A stretch of DNA of 64,000 nt, from NCBI RefSeq assembly GCF_947495735.1, contig NZ_CANMAA010000002.1, positions 310,001 through 374,000 on the forward strand, given 5' to 3'. The notes beneath the pieces are model-generated. The model did no database searches. It saw only the letters and a list, made by a program, of their open reading frames with translations, and was not told the DNA's origin. Each line of letters begins with the position of its first letter. Position 1 is the stretch's first letter. Below, piece by piece: positions 1-10,666 of this stretch. Made by a program: the position numbers and the translations under genes. Source of the DNA: an uncultured Pseudokineococcus sp. Lineage in GTDB: Bacteria; Actinomycetota; Actinomycetes; Actinomycetales; Quadrisphaeraceae.

Positions 1-758
1 TAGGCGATGTCGTCGGCGAGGTCCATCACCTGGGCCTCCAGGCACCGCCGCCGGCCGGGCGCCTCGCTGCGCAGCCAGGCGAAGACCTCGTCGTCGCCGT
101 CGGGGCCGGCGTAGACGCCGTACTTGGCCGCGCTCGGCGCCCCCGGGCCACCGGGCGCCTCCCCGGCGTGCCAGGGGTACTTGGTCACCGCGTCGAGGCT
201 CGCCCGCGTGAGGTTCAGCCCGCCGCTGCGCCCCGTCGTCGGGTCGACCACCTTGGGCTCCAGGCGCGTCAGCAGGCGCAGCGTCTGGGCGTTGCCCTCG
301 AAGCCGCCGATGCCCTGCGCCGCCGCGGCCAGCGCCCGCTCGCCGTTGTGGCCGAAGGGCGGGTGGCCGAGGTCGTGGGCGAGGCAGGCGGTGTCGACGA
401 CGTCCGGGTCGCAGCCCAGCGACGAGGCGAGCTCGCGGCCCACCTGCGCCACCTCGAGGCTGTGCGTCAGCCGCGTGCGGGCGAAGTCGTCGGTGCCGGG
501 CCCCACCACCTGCGTCTTCCCGCCGAGCCGGCGCAGCGCCGAGGAGTGCAGCACCCGGGCGCGGTCGCGGGCGAAGTCGCCGCGGGCGGCGCTCTTGGGC
601 GGCTCGGGCAGCCGGCGCTCCCGGTCGGCCGACCCGTAGCCGGGCACCCGGGCGTCGTCCTGGCGCACGACGCCGCCCGGGGCTGTGCTGCCCGGGGCGG
701 TGCTGCCCGAGGAGGGGCCGCCCGAGGAGGATCCGCCCGGCGAGGACAGCGCGCTCAC
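1..758 (-). CDS. dgt: Deoxyguanosinetriphosphate triphosphohydrolase-like protein, 5' part only
   Basis: HD-superfamily dNTP triphosphohydrolase, which hydrolyses dGTP (or other dNTPs) to the nucleoside and triphosphate. About 252 codons are visible and the 3' end lies off the left edge. The metal-binding HD signature is complete as far as it can be seen: a His in LTHSLEV, then [13 protein letters not shown], then the distal Asp in MDLADDIAY near the window edge. The N-terminus is a Ser/Gly-rich low-complexity stretch before the conserved YGSADRERR region. The GTG start at 758 overlaps the stop of the upstream dus gene by 4 nt (GTGA), so the two are probably translationally coupled. dus-dgt adjacency is common in Actinobacteria. 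Substrate preference cannot be read from the sequence. Confidence 0.9.
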   Translation of the reverse strand, partial: MSALSSPGGSSSGGPSSGSTAPGSTAPGGVVRQDDARVPGYGSADRERRLPEPPKSAARGDFARDRARVLHSSALRRLGGKTQVVGPGTDDFARTRLTHSLEVAQVGRELASSLGCDPDVVDTACLAHDLGHPPFGHNGERALAAAAQGIGGFEGNAQTLRLLTRLEPKVVDPTTGRSGGLNLTRASLDAVTKYPWHAGEAPGGPGAPSAAKYGVYAGPDGDDEVFAWLRSEAPGRRRCLEAQVMDLADDIA

Positions 759-2035
759 CCGCCCGAGACGGACGCCTCGGCGTCCGCGACCATCTGGGCG
801 GCGGCCCCCGTCAGCTCCCGCGACCCCAGCCACCCCTCGGGCAGCGCGACGCGCTTGGTGGCCGCCGTGCGCCCACGGGGGCCCTCGGCGTCGTCGCCCG
901 GCCAGGCGGCGTCCTGGTCGAGCTCGGAGAGCACCTCGCCGAGCTCGACCAGCGTCGACACGAGCGCGAGGCGCTGCCGCAGAGCCGAGCCCACCGGGAA
1001 GCCCTTGAGGTACCAGGCCACGTGCTTGCGGATCTCGCGGCAGGCTCGGTGCTCGTCCGGCTCGTCCCCGCGGCCGAGCTCGGCGGCGAGCAGGACGGCG
1101 TGGCGGTGCAGCATCGCGGCGACGTCCCCGAGCGTCGGGCGCACGCGCTCGCCCCGGCCCTCGAAGGCCGCGGCGAGGTCGGCGAACAGCCAGGGGCGCC
1201 CGAGGCAGCCGCGGCCGACGACGACGCCGTCGCAGCCGGTCTCGGCGACCATGCGGACGGCGTCCTCCCCGGACCAGATGTCGCCGTTGCCCAGGACCGG
1301 CACGCTGGTGACCGCCTCCTTGAGGCGGGCGATGCGGCTCCAGTCCGCGTGCCCGGAGTAGTACTGCTCGGCCGTGCGGGCGTGCAGCGCGACGGCGGCC
1401 GCGCCCTCGCCCTCGGCGGCGCGGCCGGCCTCGAGGTAGGTCTCGTGCTCGGCGTCGATGCCGACGCGCATCTTGACCGTGACGGGGATGCCCGCGGGCT
1501 CGGCCGCGCGCACGGCCTCGCGCACCACCGAGGCGAACAGCGAGCTCTTCCAGGGCAGCGCGGCGCCCCCGCCCTTGCGCGTGACCTTCGCGACGGGGCA
1601 GCCGAAGTTGAGGTCGACGTGGTCGGCGAGGCCGTCCTCGACGAGCACCCGCACGGCGGCCCCCACCGTGCGCGGCTCCACCCCGTACAGCTGGGTGCTG
1701 CGCAGCGGCACGTCGGGGCCGTGGCGCACCAGGCGCATCGACTCCGGCGTCCGCTCCACGAGCGCGCGCGAGGTGACCATCTCGGAGACGAAGACGCCCT
1801 GGCCGCCCGCGCTCTCCATCTGCTCGCGGCACAGCGTCCGGTACGCCTCGCCGGTGATGCCGGCCATGGGCGCCAGGACGACCGGCGTGCGCACCTCGTG
1901 GGGCCCGATCCGCAGCGGCGCGACTGCTGGCCGCGCCCGCTCGGAGGTGCTCGGCGCGGGGCCGGCCGCCCCGGGGCCGGCCGGGGCCGAGGGCGCGGCG
2001 GTCGTGACGGCGTTCACGGCCCCATCGTCCCCCAT
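755..2035 (-). CDS. dus: tRNA-dihydrouridine synthase (DusB-type)
   Basis: FMN enzyme that reduces uridines in the D-loop of tRNA with NADPH. The 426-aa protein carries the family landmarks: [13 protein letters not shown] at the start of the barrel, [17 protein letters not shown] with the catalytic Cys, [23 protein letters not shown] and GRGCLGRPW of the FMN phosphate site. The C-terminal third has the helical tRNA-binding domain ([12 protein letters not shown]). The first 35 residues are Ala/Pro-rich and not conserved. The ATG at 2035 is the only ATG near the conserved region; no strong ribosome binding site precedes it. The stop overlaps the dgt start. The upstream neighbour is a divergent P450, so the promoter must lie in 2036-2113. 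Confidence 0.93.
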   Translation of the reverse strand: MGDDGAVNAVTTAAPSAPAGPGAAGPAPSTSERARPAVAPLRIGPHEVRTPVVLAPMAGITGEAYRTLCREQMESAGGQGVFVSEMVTSRALVERTPESMRLVRHGPDVPLRSTQLYGVEPRTVGAAVRVLVEDGLADHVDLNFGCPVAKVTRKGGGAALPWKSSLFASVVREAVRAAEPAGIPVTVKMRVGIDAEHETYLEAGRAAEGEGAAAVALHARTAEQYYSGHADWSRIARLKEAVTSVPVLGNGDIWSGEDAVRMVAETGCDGVVVGRGCLGRPWLFADLAAAFEGRGERVRPTLGDVAAMLHRHAVLLAAELGRGDEPDEHRACREIRKHVAWYLKGFPVGSALRQRLALVSTLVELGEVLSELDQDAAWPGDDAEGPRGRTAATKRVALPEGWLGSRELTGAAAQMVADAEASVSGG

Positions 2036-2113
2036 GGGCGCGCCGGCTCCGCGCCGGTCGCGGGCGGGCGCCCGGCTCGCACGGTCGGCGCCGGGCACCC
2101 ATCCTCGGGGGCG

Positions 2114-3550
2114 ATGGAGACGCCGACGGCCCACCGCCCGACAGACCGCCCGAGCCCCCCGCGCACCCGGCGCCGCCCGGCGTGGCTCGCGCCCCGGGGC
2201 CGCCGCCGCGACGGCGAGGTGCCCACCGCGTCGGCCGCGGACGCCGTCCGCCTCGTGCTCGGCGTCCTCGTCCCGACCGTCGCCCGGGGGGCCATCGCGC
2301 GGCGCCCGCGCGTGGTCGCCGCCGTGGCGCGCCTCGGCCTCGACGCGCGCGCCGTCCGCGAGGTGCGCCGGCTGCGCGAGCGCTACGGCCCGGACCCCGT
2401 CCACGCGCGGGTGCTCGGCCGCTCGCTCGTCCTGCCCGTCGAGCCCGAGGACGTGCGGCGCGTGCTCGACGGAGCGCCGGAGCCGTTCTCGCCGGCCTCC
2501 CGGGAGAAGCGCGGCGCCCTGAGCCACTTCCAGCCGCGCGGCGTGCTGATCTCCTCCCCCGCCGACCGGCGCACCCGCCGGCCCTTCAACGAGTCCGTGC
2601 TGGACGACGGCCAGCCCTTGCACCACCTCGCCGGTCCCTTCGCGGCGGCCGTGGCGCAAGAGGCCGAGCAGCTGGCCTCGACGGCGCGGGCCGACGGCGC
2701 CCTGGCCTGGCCGGACCTGTCCCGGGCGTGGTGGCGCGCGGTGCGGCGCGTCACCCTCGGCGGCGCCGCCCGCGACGACGAGCAGGTCACCGACGACCTC
2801 CTGGCCCTGCGCCGGCGCGCCAACTGGTCCGGCCTCGTGCCGGTGGACCACCGCACCCGCGAGCGCTTCCTCCACCGCGTGCGCGACTACGTCGACGCCG
2901 CCGAGCCGGGCAGCCTGGCCGCGCTCGTCGCCGCGACGCCCGCGCGGCCCGGGCTGGCGCCGCACGAGCAGGTCCCCCAGTGGCTGTTCGCCTTCGACGC
3001 CGCGGCGTGGGCCTCGGCCCGGGCCCTCGAGCTGCTGGCGGCCCACCCCGACGTCGCGCGCCGCGTGCGGGAGGAGGCCCCGGCGCCGTCTCCGGACCCC
3101 GGGGCGCCGGTGCACCGCCGACCCGTGCTGCGCTCGGTCGTCCTGGAGTCGCTGCGCCTGTGGCCCACGACGCCGGCCGTCCTGCGCGACACCACGGCCC
3201 CCACGACGTGGCGCACCGGGACCCTGCCCGCGCGCGCCTCCGTGCTCGTCTTCGCCCCCTTCCTCCACCGCGACGAGACGCGGCTGCCGCAGGCGCACCG
3301 CCTCGCCCCCGAGCTGTGGCTGGACGAGGCGGGCCAGGAGCGCACCGACGGCGCGACCGACTGGCCGCTGGTCCCCTTCAGCGCCGGGCCCGGCATGTGC
3401 CCCGGCCGCGGCGTGGTGCTGCTGACGACGAGCACGCTGCTCGCGGCGCTGGCCCAGCACCCCTGGCGCCCGCAGACCCCGCGGCTGGACGCGAGCGCAC
3501 CGCTCCCCGGCACGCTCGACCCCTTCACCCTGCGCCTGCTGCCCGCCTGA
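2114..3550 (+). CDS. Cytochrome P450
   Basis: Haem-thiolate mono-oxygenase family protein of 478 aa. The haem-ligand loop is [13 protein letters not shown] (Cys about residue 428), and the K-helix ExxR is ESLRLWP. The I-helix reads [13 protein letters not shown], so the usual acid-alcohol pair that delivers protons to oxygen is not evident. The ATG at 2114 precedes a basic Pro/Arg-rich N-terminus; no membrane anchor is visible. There is no ferredoxin, reductase or biosynthetic cluster next to it, so redox partner and substrate are unknown. It stands alone between divergent dus and its own terminator hairpin. The P450 assignment is firm; physiological role is not inferable. Confidence 0.92.
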   Translation: METPTAHRPTDRPSPPRTRRRPAWLAPRGRRRDGEVPTASAADAVRLVLGVLVPTVARGAIARRPRVVAAVARLGLDARAVREVRRLRERYGPDPVHARVLGRSLVLPVEPEDVRRVLDGAPEPFSPASREKRGALSHFQPRGVLISSPADRRTRRPFNESVLDDGQPLHHLAGPFAAAVAQEAEQLASTARADGALAWPDLSRAWWRAVRRVTLGGAARDDEQVTDDLLALRRRANWSGLVPVDHRTRERFLHRVRDYVDAAEPGSLAALVAATPARPGLAPHEQVPQWLFAFDAAAWASARALELLAAHPDVARRVREEAPAPSPDPGAPVHRRPVLRSVVLESLRLWPTTPAVLRDTTAPTTWRTGTLPARASVLVFAPFLHRDETRLPQAHRLAPELWLDEAGQERTDGATDWPLVPFSAGPGMCPGRGVVLLTTSTLLAALAQHPWRPQTPRLDASAPLPGTLDPFTLRLLPA

Positions 3551-3558
3551 GCCGCCGC

Positions 3559-3584
3559 TCCGGTCCCCGGCGACGGGGACCGGA
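3559..3584 (+). terminator. Hairpin terminator after the P450 gene
   Basis: Perfect 11-bp stem (left arm 3559-3569, right arm 3574-3584) with a 4-nt GCGA loop, 8 nt after the stop codon. No U tract follows, as is usual in this window. Confidence 0.75.
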
Positions 3585-3733
3585 CGCGGCGCGGCGACCC
3601 GGTCGCCCCGGCGCTCGGTCGGCGAAGCGGGGCGCCCGATCCTCGGCGGAGCGCCCCGCGGAGGGCCCCGGTGTGTCACGGTTCGCGGCACACCGGACAT
3701 CCCCGGTGGTCGACGACCGCAGGAGCCTCCCCC

Positions 3734-6427
3734 GTGCACCCTTCTGCCACCTCCCGGCGAGCCGCAGCCCGTGCAGGGGTCGGCGGCGTCGCCGTCGCCG
3801 TCCTGCTCGCCTCCGCCCCCGGCGCCACGGCGGCGCCCGGGGCCCCGAGCGCCCCGCCCGCGGCGGCCGCTCGCGCCCTGGACGCCCCGGCCTCGGCGTC
3901 GGCCCTCGAGGGCAGCGCCCTCGGTCCCGCCGTCGCCGCGCAGCGCCAGCGCGCCGTCGCCCCGGCCGAGGGACCCGCCAGCTACCCCTACCAGCCGGAG
4001 CTGCGGGTCTTCCCCGACGAGCCGGGCGACGCGTCGCTGCTGCGCGGGGCGCTGCCGTACGACGAGATCGCCCCGCGGCTGCAGGCGCTCATGGCCAGCA
4101 GCGACTACGTCTCCACCGAGGTGGTGGGCACCTCCACGCAGGGCCGCGACCTCCTGCTCGTGACGCTGACCGCGCCGGAGACGGCCGAGCAGACGGCGCA
4201 GCAGGCCGCCTGGCGCGACCTCGTCAAGCAGGACCCGGAGGCCGCCGCGGGCGACGAGGCCCTCGCCGCCGGCTACAAGAAGCCGGTGTGGTTCAACAAC
4301 AACATCCACGGGAACGAGTGGGAGGGCACCGACGCCAGCCTGCGCTGGATGGAGGACCTCGTCGCGCGCGCGGAGGCCGGCGAGGCGGGCGCCGTCGCCG
4401 TGCTCGCGGGCAGCCGCCTGTACTTCACGGTGTCGAACAACCCCGACGGGCGCGTCGCGGGCCAGCGCCGCACCGCGCTGGACCTCGACCCCAACCGCGA
4501 CTTCATCACCAACGAGACGCCCGAGACGGTGGCGATCCGCGACCTCGCCGGCCGCCTGCAGCCCCTGTTCTTCAGCGACGTCCACGGGTACACCGAGGTC
4601 CTGCAGGTGGAGCCCTGCGGCCCTCCGCACGGCGAGAACTACGACTACGACCTGTTCCTCCCGCACGCCTACGCCTCGGCGCTGCGGATCGAGCAGGACG
4701 TCGCCGCCGCGGGCATCGAGGGGAACACCTACCTCACCGACGAGGGGGAGGTCACCACCGAGAACACCGGCAAGATCCGGATCCCCTTCCGCGACATCCG
4801 CGCCGGCTGGGACGACTGGCCCCCGGTCTTCACGGCGCAGTACGTGGCCTTCCAGGGGGCCGTCACCTCGACCGTCGAGCTGCCCTGGGGGCGGGTGGAC
4901 ACCTCCACCCCGGAGGGCCTCGCCGAGAGCGCCCGCCGCACCGGCGTCAACGTCGAGGTGGCCGAGCAGGTCCTCACCTCGACGACCGACTACGCGCTGG
5001 AGAACGCCGGCGAGCTGCTCGCCAACCAGATCGAGGTCTTCCGCCGGGGCTCGGCGGGCGAGCCGCTGCGCGAGATCGGCCCCGACCCCGACCCGACGAC
5101 CATCCCGGGCCCGGACCAGTGGGCGGAGGTCTGGGACGAGACCGACGTCTACCGCGCCGAGCTCCCCGACGCCTACGTCATCCCCGCCGGGGACGAGCAG
5201 CGCTCCGCGGCGAGCGCGGCGCGGCTCGTGGACCACCTCGTCAGCCACGGCGTCGAGGTCGGGCGCACGGTGCGGCCCTTCGAGGCCGACGGCACCACCT
5301 ACCCGCGCCAGTCGTACGTGGTGGACATGCGGCAGCCGCTGCGGGGCATGGCCAACGTCCTGCTCGCCGAGGGCAGCGACATCTCCGACCGGGTGCCGAG
5401 CATGTACGACGTCTCCGCCTGGAGCCTGGCCGACCTGTGGGGCGCCGAGGTCGCCGTCGTGGAGGAGCTGCCGTCGACCGGCCGGGGCTCGAGCGTCCTG
5501 GCCCGCCCCGTGACCGGGGCGGCAGCTCCCGGCTCGGTGCCGCGCGGCACCGACCTGCGGCTGGCGCTGACCGGGTCGGCCGAGGTGCGGGCGCTGAACG
5601 CCCTCCTCGCCGCCGGGGTGCCGGTGGGCCTCCTGCCCGACGGCTCCGCCGTCCTCGACCGCCGCCAGCGCGCAGCCGCCGTCGAGGTCGCCGAGTCCGA
5701 GGGCGTCGTCTTCGAGCGCACCGACGACGTCACGCCCGGCTCCGAGGAGGTGCCGCTGCAGCGCCCGCTGCGGGTCGCCTACACGACGTCCTCGGCCGTG
5801 GACGAGGCCGGCGAGGACTACCTGTCGCTCGAGGAGCTGGGGTACGCCGACCCGCTGCGCGTCACGGCGGCCGGCCTCGCGGACGGCACCACGGACCTCG
5901 AGGGCGTCGACGCGCTGTGGGTCGGCGCGGCGCTGAGCCGCGGCGAGCTCCCCGCGGCCGCGCTGGCCGAGCTCCGCGCCTTCGTGGACGCCAGCGGCGA
6001 CCTCGTCGGCACCGGTGCCGCCGCGGCGGCCCTGGCCCAGCAGCTCGGCTACCTCGAGGCGACGGCGGTGCAGGGCAACCGCTACGGCAACGGCGTCGTC
6101 GCGGTGAGCACGCCGGAGGGCTCGCTGCTCGAGGGGTACGCCGACGAGCGCGCCTTCGTCTACGGCGCGGTGCACTTCACCGACCTCGGCGAGGGCGTCG
6201 TGGTGGAGCAGACCTACGCCGAGGACCCCTTCGTGGCGGGCCACTGGCGCGCCCTCGACGACGGCACGGGCGGCCCGTCCGCCGCCGCGGGCCAGCCGTC
6301 GGTCATCTCGGGGACGAGCGCGGCGGGCGGCGACGCCGTCCTGTTCGGCACGTACCCGACCTTCCGGGTGCACCCGCTCGGGATGCTCGACGACGTCGCG
6401 CGGGCCCTGGGCACCGCGACGCGCTGA
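3734..6427 (+). CDS. Secreted M14-family zinc carboxypeptidase
   Basis: Exported metallocarboxypeptidase of 897 aa. An N-terminal export signal has RR, then a hydrophobic stretch (VGGVAVAVLLASAPG) and an AxA-type cleavage site (ATAAPG). The M14 zinc ligands are visible: HGNEWEG (His about 192, Glu about 195) and the third His in SDVHGYTEV (about 283), with NNPDGR and DLDPNRDF of the substrate pocket. The C-terminal half of about 450 residues is not typical of the peptidase core and resembles the extra domain of large actinobacterial M14 proteins. I chose the GTG at 3734 because AGGAG sits 8 nt upstream and it gives a compact signal peptide; an in-frame ATG at 3671 has no such site. It likely trims extracellular peptides or cell-wall peptides. 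Confidence 0.88.
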   Translation: MHPSATSRRAAARAGVGGVAVAVLLASAPGATAAPGAPSAPPAAAARALDAPASASALEGSALGPAVAAQRQRAVAPAEGPASYPYQPELRVFPDEPGDASLLRGALPYDEIAPRLQALMASSDYVSTEVVGTSTQGRDLLLVTLTAPETAEQTAQQAAWRDLVKQDPEAAAGDEALAAGYKKPVWFNNNIHGNEWEGTDASLRWMEDLVARAEAGEAGAVAVLAGSRLYFTVSNNPDGRVAGQRRTALDLDPNRDFITNETPETVAIRDLAGRLQPLFFSDVHGYTEVLQVEPCGPPHGENYDYDLFLPHAYASALRIEQDVAAAGIEGNTYLTDEGEVTTENTGKIRIPFRDIRAGWDDWPPVFTAQYVAFQGAVTSTVELPWGRVDTSTPEGLAESARRTGVNVEVAEQVLTSTTDYALENAGELLANQIEVFRRGSAGEPLREIGPDPDPTTIPGPDQWAEVWDETDVYRAELPDAYVIPAGDEQRSAASAARLVDHLVSHGVEVGRTVRPFEADGTTYPRQSYVVDMRQPLRGMANVLLAEGSDISDRVPSMYDVSAWSLADLWGAEVAVVEELPSTGRGSSVLARPVTGAAAPGSVPRGTDLRLALTGSAEVRALNALLAAGVPVGLLPDGSAVLDRRQRAAAVEVAESEGVVFERTDDVTPGSEEVPLQRPLRVAYTTSSAVDEAGEDYLSLEELGYADPLRVTAAGLADGTTDLEGVDALWVGAALSRGELPAAALAELRAFVDASGDLVGTGAAAAALAQQLGYLEATAVQGNRYGNGVVAVSTPEGSLLEGYADERAFVYGAVHFTDLGEGVVVEQTYAEDPFVAGHWRALDDGTGGPSAAAGQPSVISGTSAAGGDAVLFGTYPTFRVHPLGMLDDVARALGTATR

Positions 6428-6449
6428 GGCGCGGGCCGGCGCCCGCCCC

Positions 6450-6497
6450 GTGAGCGCCAGGGCCCCGGACCAGCCGGTCCGGGGCCCTGGCGCTCAC
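6450..6497. terminator. Bidirectional terminator, 22-bp perfect stem
   Basis: Left arm 6450-6471 and right arm 6476-6497 are exact inverted repeats around a 4-nt loop (AGCC). The hairpin lies between the convergent peptidase gene and the FMN monooxygenase gene, and its right arm contains the monooxygenase stop codon (6494-6496). It can serve both strands. Confidence 0.9.
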
Positions 6498-7813
6498 CGC
6501 CCCCCGGCCACCCCCGGCACGGGCAGGCCGAGGTGCTCGCGCAGGGTCGTCCCGGACGGCCCGCCGGAGGGCACCAGCCCCCGGCGGCGCAGCTCGGGGA
6601 CGACGTGGTCGCAGAAGGCCTCCAGGTCGTCCGGCAGCGACGGCGGCATGAGGTTGAAGCCGTCGGCGGCGCCGGTGCGGTACCAGTGCTCGACCAGGTC
6701 GGCGACCTGCTCCGGCGTCCCGACGACGGTCGCGTGGCCGCCGCCCGCGGCGAGGCGACCGAGCAGCTCCCGCACCGTGGGCCGCTCCTGCTCGACGATG
6801 CGCAGGACGGTGCGGTAGCGGCCCTGCGGACCCGAGAACGCCTCTGCCGGGGGCAGGTCCGGCACCGGGGCGTCCAGGTCCCAGGCCGCGACGTCCTGCC
6901 GCACGAAGCCCTCGAGCTGGGCGAGGGAGTGCTCCAGCGGCAGCAGCGCGTCCAGCTCGGCGCGGTGGCGGCGGGCCTCCTCCTCGGTGGAGCCGACGAA
7001 GGCCACGAGCCCCGGCATGACGGCCAGGGACGCCGGGTCGCGTCCTGCCGCGGTGGCGCGGCGCCGCACGTCGTCGGCGTACGTGCGGGCGGTGTCGGCG
7101 TCGTGGGCGACGGCGTAGATCGCGTCGGCGAACCGCGCCGCCAGGTCGCGCCCCTCCTCGGAGGCGCCGGCCTGGAAGAGGACCGGCCTGCCCTGCGGGC
7201 CGCGCGGCACCGTCAGCGGGCCGTCGGTGCGGACGAAGAGTCCCTCGTGGTGGACGGCGCGGATCCTGCTCGGGTCGGCCCACCGCCCGGTGCGGTCGAC
7301 CTCGACGGCCTCCGTCTCCCACGAGTCCCACAGCGCGAGCACGGCGCGGACGACGTCCTCGGCCCGCGCGTAGCGCTCGGCCGACGGCGGCATGGAGGCG
7401 AGGCCGTGGTTGCGGGCCTCGGCGTCCGTCATCGACGTGACGACGTTCCACCCCACCCGCCCGCCCGAGAGGTGGTCCAGCGAGGCCAGCGCCCGGGCGG
7501 TCGGGAAGGGCTCGGAGAAGGTGGTCGAGACGGTGGCCACCAGTCCCACGGTCGACGTCGCCCGCGCCATCACCGCGAGCGTCATCAGCGGCTCGAGCAC
7601 CCACGTCGGCCCGTGCTGGACGGGTCCGACGGCCTGCCCGTCGGCGAGGAAGACGGCGTCCAGACCGCCGTCCTCCGCGGTGCGCGCCAGCCCCTCCCAG
7701 TACGCGGCGTCGCCGAGGCGCTCCGCCGGCGAGCCGGGTCGCCGCCAGGCGGCGGCGTGGTGGCCGCAGGCGTGCAGGAAGGCGTTGAGCCGCAGGGTCC
7801 CCCCGTCGCTCAC
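6494..7813 (-). CDS. LLM-class flavin-dependent monooxygenase (NtaA/SnaA/DszA type)
   Basis: FMNH2-dependent monooxygenase of 439 aa with the bacterial luciferase-like fold. The start (LRLNAFLHACGHH...AAWRRP), the DAVFLADG strand, the SEPFPTARALASLDHLSGGRVGWNVVTS segment and the FQAGASEEGRDLAA loop are typical of the nitrilotriacetate/dibenzothiophene-sulfone monooxygenase group, which oxidises organosulfur, chelator or related small molecules with a separate flavin reductase. No reductase gene is adjacent. It starts at GTG 7813 inside the stop of the upstream alcohol dehydrogenase (GTGA), so both are made from one mRNA. The pair is probably a small catabolic module; the substrate is unknown. 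Confidence 0.88.
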   Translation of the reverse strand: MSDGGTLRLNAFLHACGHHAAAWRRPGSPAERLGDAAYWEGLARTAEDGGLDAVFLADGQAVGPVQHGPTWVLEPLMTLAVMARATSTVGLVATVSTTFSEPFPTARALASLDHLSGGRVGWNVVTSMTDAEARNHGLASMPPSAERYARAEDVVRAVLALWDSWETEAVEVDRTGRWADPSRIRAVHHEGLFVRTDGPLTVPRGPQGRPVLFQAGASEEGRDLAARFADAIYAVAHDADTARTYADDVRRRATAAGRDPASLAVMPGLVAFVGSTEEEARRHRAELDALLPLEHSLAQLEGFVRQDVAAWDLDAPVPDLPPAEAFSGPQGRYRTVLRIVEQERPTVRELLGRLAAGGGHATVVGTPEQVADLVEHWYRTGAADGFNLMPPSLPDDLEAFCDHVVPELRRRGLVPSGGPSGTTLREHLGLPVPGVAGGR

Positions 7814-8841
7814 GGGACGACGACGGCGCGGCCGACGACCTCGCCGGCGGCGAGCGCGTCGAGCACGTCGGGCAGCTCCTCCAGCGGGACGGTGCGGTCC
7901 ACCAGCACGCGGACCTCGCCGCGGGCGACCAGGTCGAGCCCCAGCTCGAGCTCGGCCATCGTGCAGGAGACCGCCGTCAGCACGCGGTGCTCGCCGACGA
8001 CGAGCGCGAGCGGGGAGACGGTGAGCGACTCCGCGGAGTAGCCGACGTAGAGGACCGCCCCGCCCGGGGCGAGGGCCCGCAACGACTGCTCCCCGGTGCT
8101 CTGGGTGCCGACGAGCTCGACCACGAGGTCGGCCCCGCCGGTCAGCCGCTGCACCTGCTCGCCGACGTCACCGGCCGCCGGGTCCACCGCCCACTCGGCG
8201 CCGAGCCCCAGCGCGGCCTCACGACGGGCCGCCGAGCGGGCGACCGCCACGACCCGGGCGCCCCGGCGCCGCAGCACCTGCACGAGCGCGAGCCCGACGC
8301 CACCGGTGCCGTGGACGACGACCACCTGCTCCGCCCGCACGTCCGCGACGGCCGCGGCGTGCAGGGCCGTGGTGACGCTGCAGGTGACGGGCGCGGCGTC
8401 GACCAGGGCGAGTCCGTCGGGCACCCGCGCCAGGCTGCGGGCCGGGACGACGAGCAGCTCGGCGAACCCGCCGTCCGAGGCGAACGCGAGCATCCCGCGC
8501 GGTGCGGCGCAGAGGTTCTCGCGGCCGGCGCGGCACGGGCGGCAGTCACCGCAGGAGTGCAGGTAGTGGACGGCGACCCGGTCGCCGACCGCCCAGGGGC
8601 GGGCGCTGCCGGCGACGCCCTCGCCCACCGCCTCGACGGTGCCGGCCACCTCGTGGCCGAGGGTCACGGGGAAGCGCGGCGCTGGCAGCAGCCCGTCGAG
8701 GAAGTGCAGCTCGGTCGCGCAGACGCCGGTGGCGCCGACACGGACGAGCACCTCCCCCGGACCGGGGCGCGGGTCGTCGACGTCGACGACCTCCACCACG
8801 TCGCGCGGGGAGCCGGTCGCGGTCAGTCGTGCAGCACGCAT
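7810..8841 (-). CDS. Zinc-dependent medium-chain alcohol dehydrogenase
   Basis: NAD(P)-dependent oxidoreductase of 343 aa. Catalytic-zinc region GHEVAGTVEAVGEGV follows TGVCATELHFLDG. The structural-zinc lobe CGDCRPCRAGRENLC has four cysteines, and the Rossmann motif is VVVHGTGGVGLALVQ. The ATG at 8841 has a GGAGGGAAGGG ribosome binding site upstream. It is the first gene of a two-gene operon with the flavin monooxygenase, so it may oxidise an alcohol or semialdehyde formed in the same pathway. Exact substrate is unknown. Confidence 0.9.
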   Translation of the reverse strand: MRAARLTATGSPRDVVEVVDVDDPRPGPGEVLVRVGATGVCATELHFLDGLLPAPRFPVTLGHEVAGTVEAVGEGVAGSARPWAVGDRVAVHYLHSCGDCRPCRAGRENLCAAPRGMLAFASDGGFAELLVVPARSLARVPDGLALVDAAPVTCSVTTALHAAAVADVRAEQVVVVHGTGGVGLALVQVLRRRGARVVAVARSAARREAALGLGAEWAVDPAAGDVGEQVQRLTGGADLVVELVGTQSTGEQSLRALAPGGAVLYVGYSAESLTVSPLALVVGEHRVLTAVSCTMAELELGLDLVARGEVRVLVDRTVPLEELPDVLDALAAGEVVGRAVVVP

Positions 8842-9038
8842 CGGGGAAGCCCTTCCCTCCGCCGGGGCGCGGCCCGGCCAGGTTCTACCGGTCGACGGCG
8901 GGGTCAGCCGTCCTCTCAGCGCGTTCCCACGTGCTCCCGGAGGTCGGGGCGGACGCTAGCGCGCGCCCCCGTGCCGCGGCCAGCCGTCGGCGGCCGGCCC
9001 GCAGCCCCGTCCCCCCCGGGGCTCCGGGGCGGCGGGCC

Positions 9039-9073
9039 CGGGCCCGCGGCAGCGTCTCCGCGCCGCGGGCCCG
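9039..9073 (-). terminator. Hairpin terminator after glyS
   Basis: 12-bp stem (9039-9050 with 9062-9073) and 11-nt loop, 5 nt beyond the glyS stop codon on the minus strand. Confidence 0.75.
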
Positions 9074-9078
9074 CTGGC

Positions 9079-10461
<1,383 letters not shown>

Positions 10462-10629
10462 GCTGGTTCGCTCCGTGGGTCTCGGGGGCTGGCTGGTGCT
10501 CTGCCGGGCAGGGCCGGCGACCCGGACGGGCGCCCCCGCGAGGCGGCGGTGGCGGCAGCGCCGGGCGCCTGGCCGGTCGAGGGTATCCGCCCGGCGCTCC
10601 CGTGCCCGCCCGCAGGCGCGCCCGCGGCT

Positions 10630-10666
10630 TTGACGCCAGGGGGCCGGCGGGTGAGAATCGTCATCA
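10630..10666 (+). promoter_or_regulatory. Zinc-operon promoter with Zur-like box, leaderless start
   Basis: TTGACG at 10630-10635 is followed after 17 nt by GAGAAT (10653-10658). The predicted transcription start at 10665/10666 coincides with the ATG of the binding-protein gene. The 15-mer TGAGAATCGTCATCA (10652-10666) resembles the Zur consensus TGA-AATCaT--TCA with outer TGA/TCA half-sites and overlaps both the -10 box and the start codon. A zinc-loaded repressor there would block transcription. The match is by eye. Confidence 0.6.

Noticed and set aside
755-6373. Very long minus-strand open frame of over 1800 codons
   Set aside because: Only its last 427 codons (dus) have recognisable protein. 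The rest is antisense to the P450 and M14 genes and open only because stop codons are rare at this GC content.
2182-6453. 1423-codon plus-strand frame across the P450 and peptidase genes
   Set aside because: Arg/Pro/Ala-rich shadow in the wrong frame; both real genes have motifs and start sites in other frames.
6450-6497. Apparent duplicated peptide starts on both strands (MSARAPDQ/PVRGPGAH)
   Set aside because: They arise because the terminator hairpin is a perfect inverted repeat; no coding significance.
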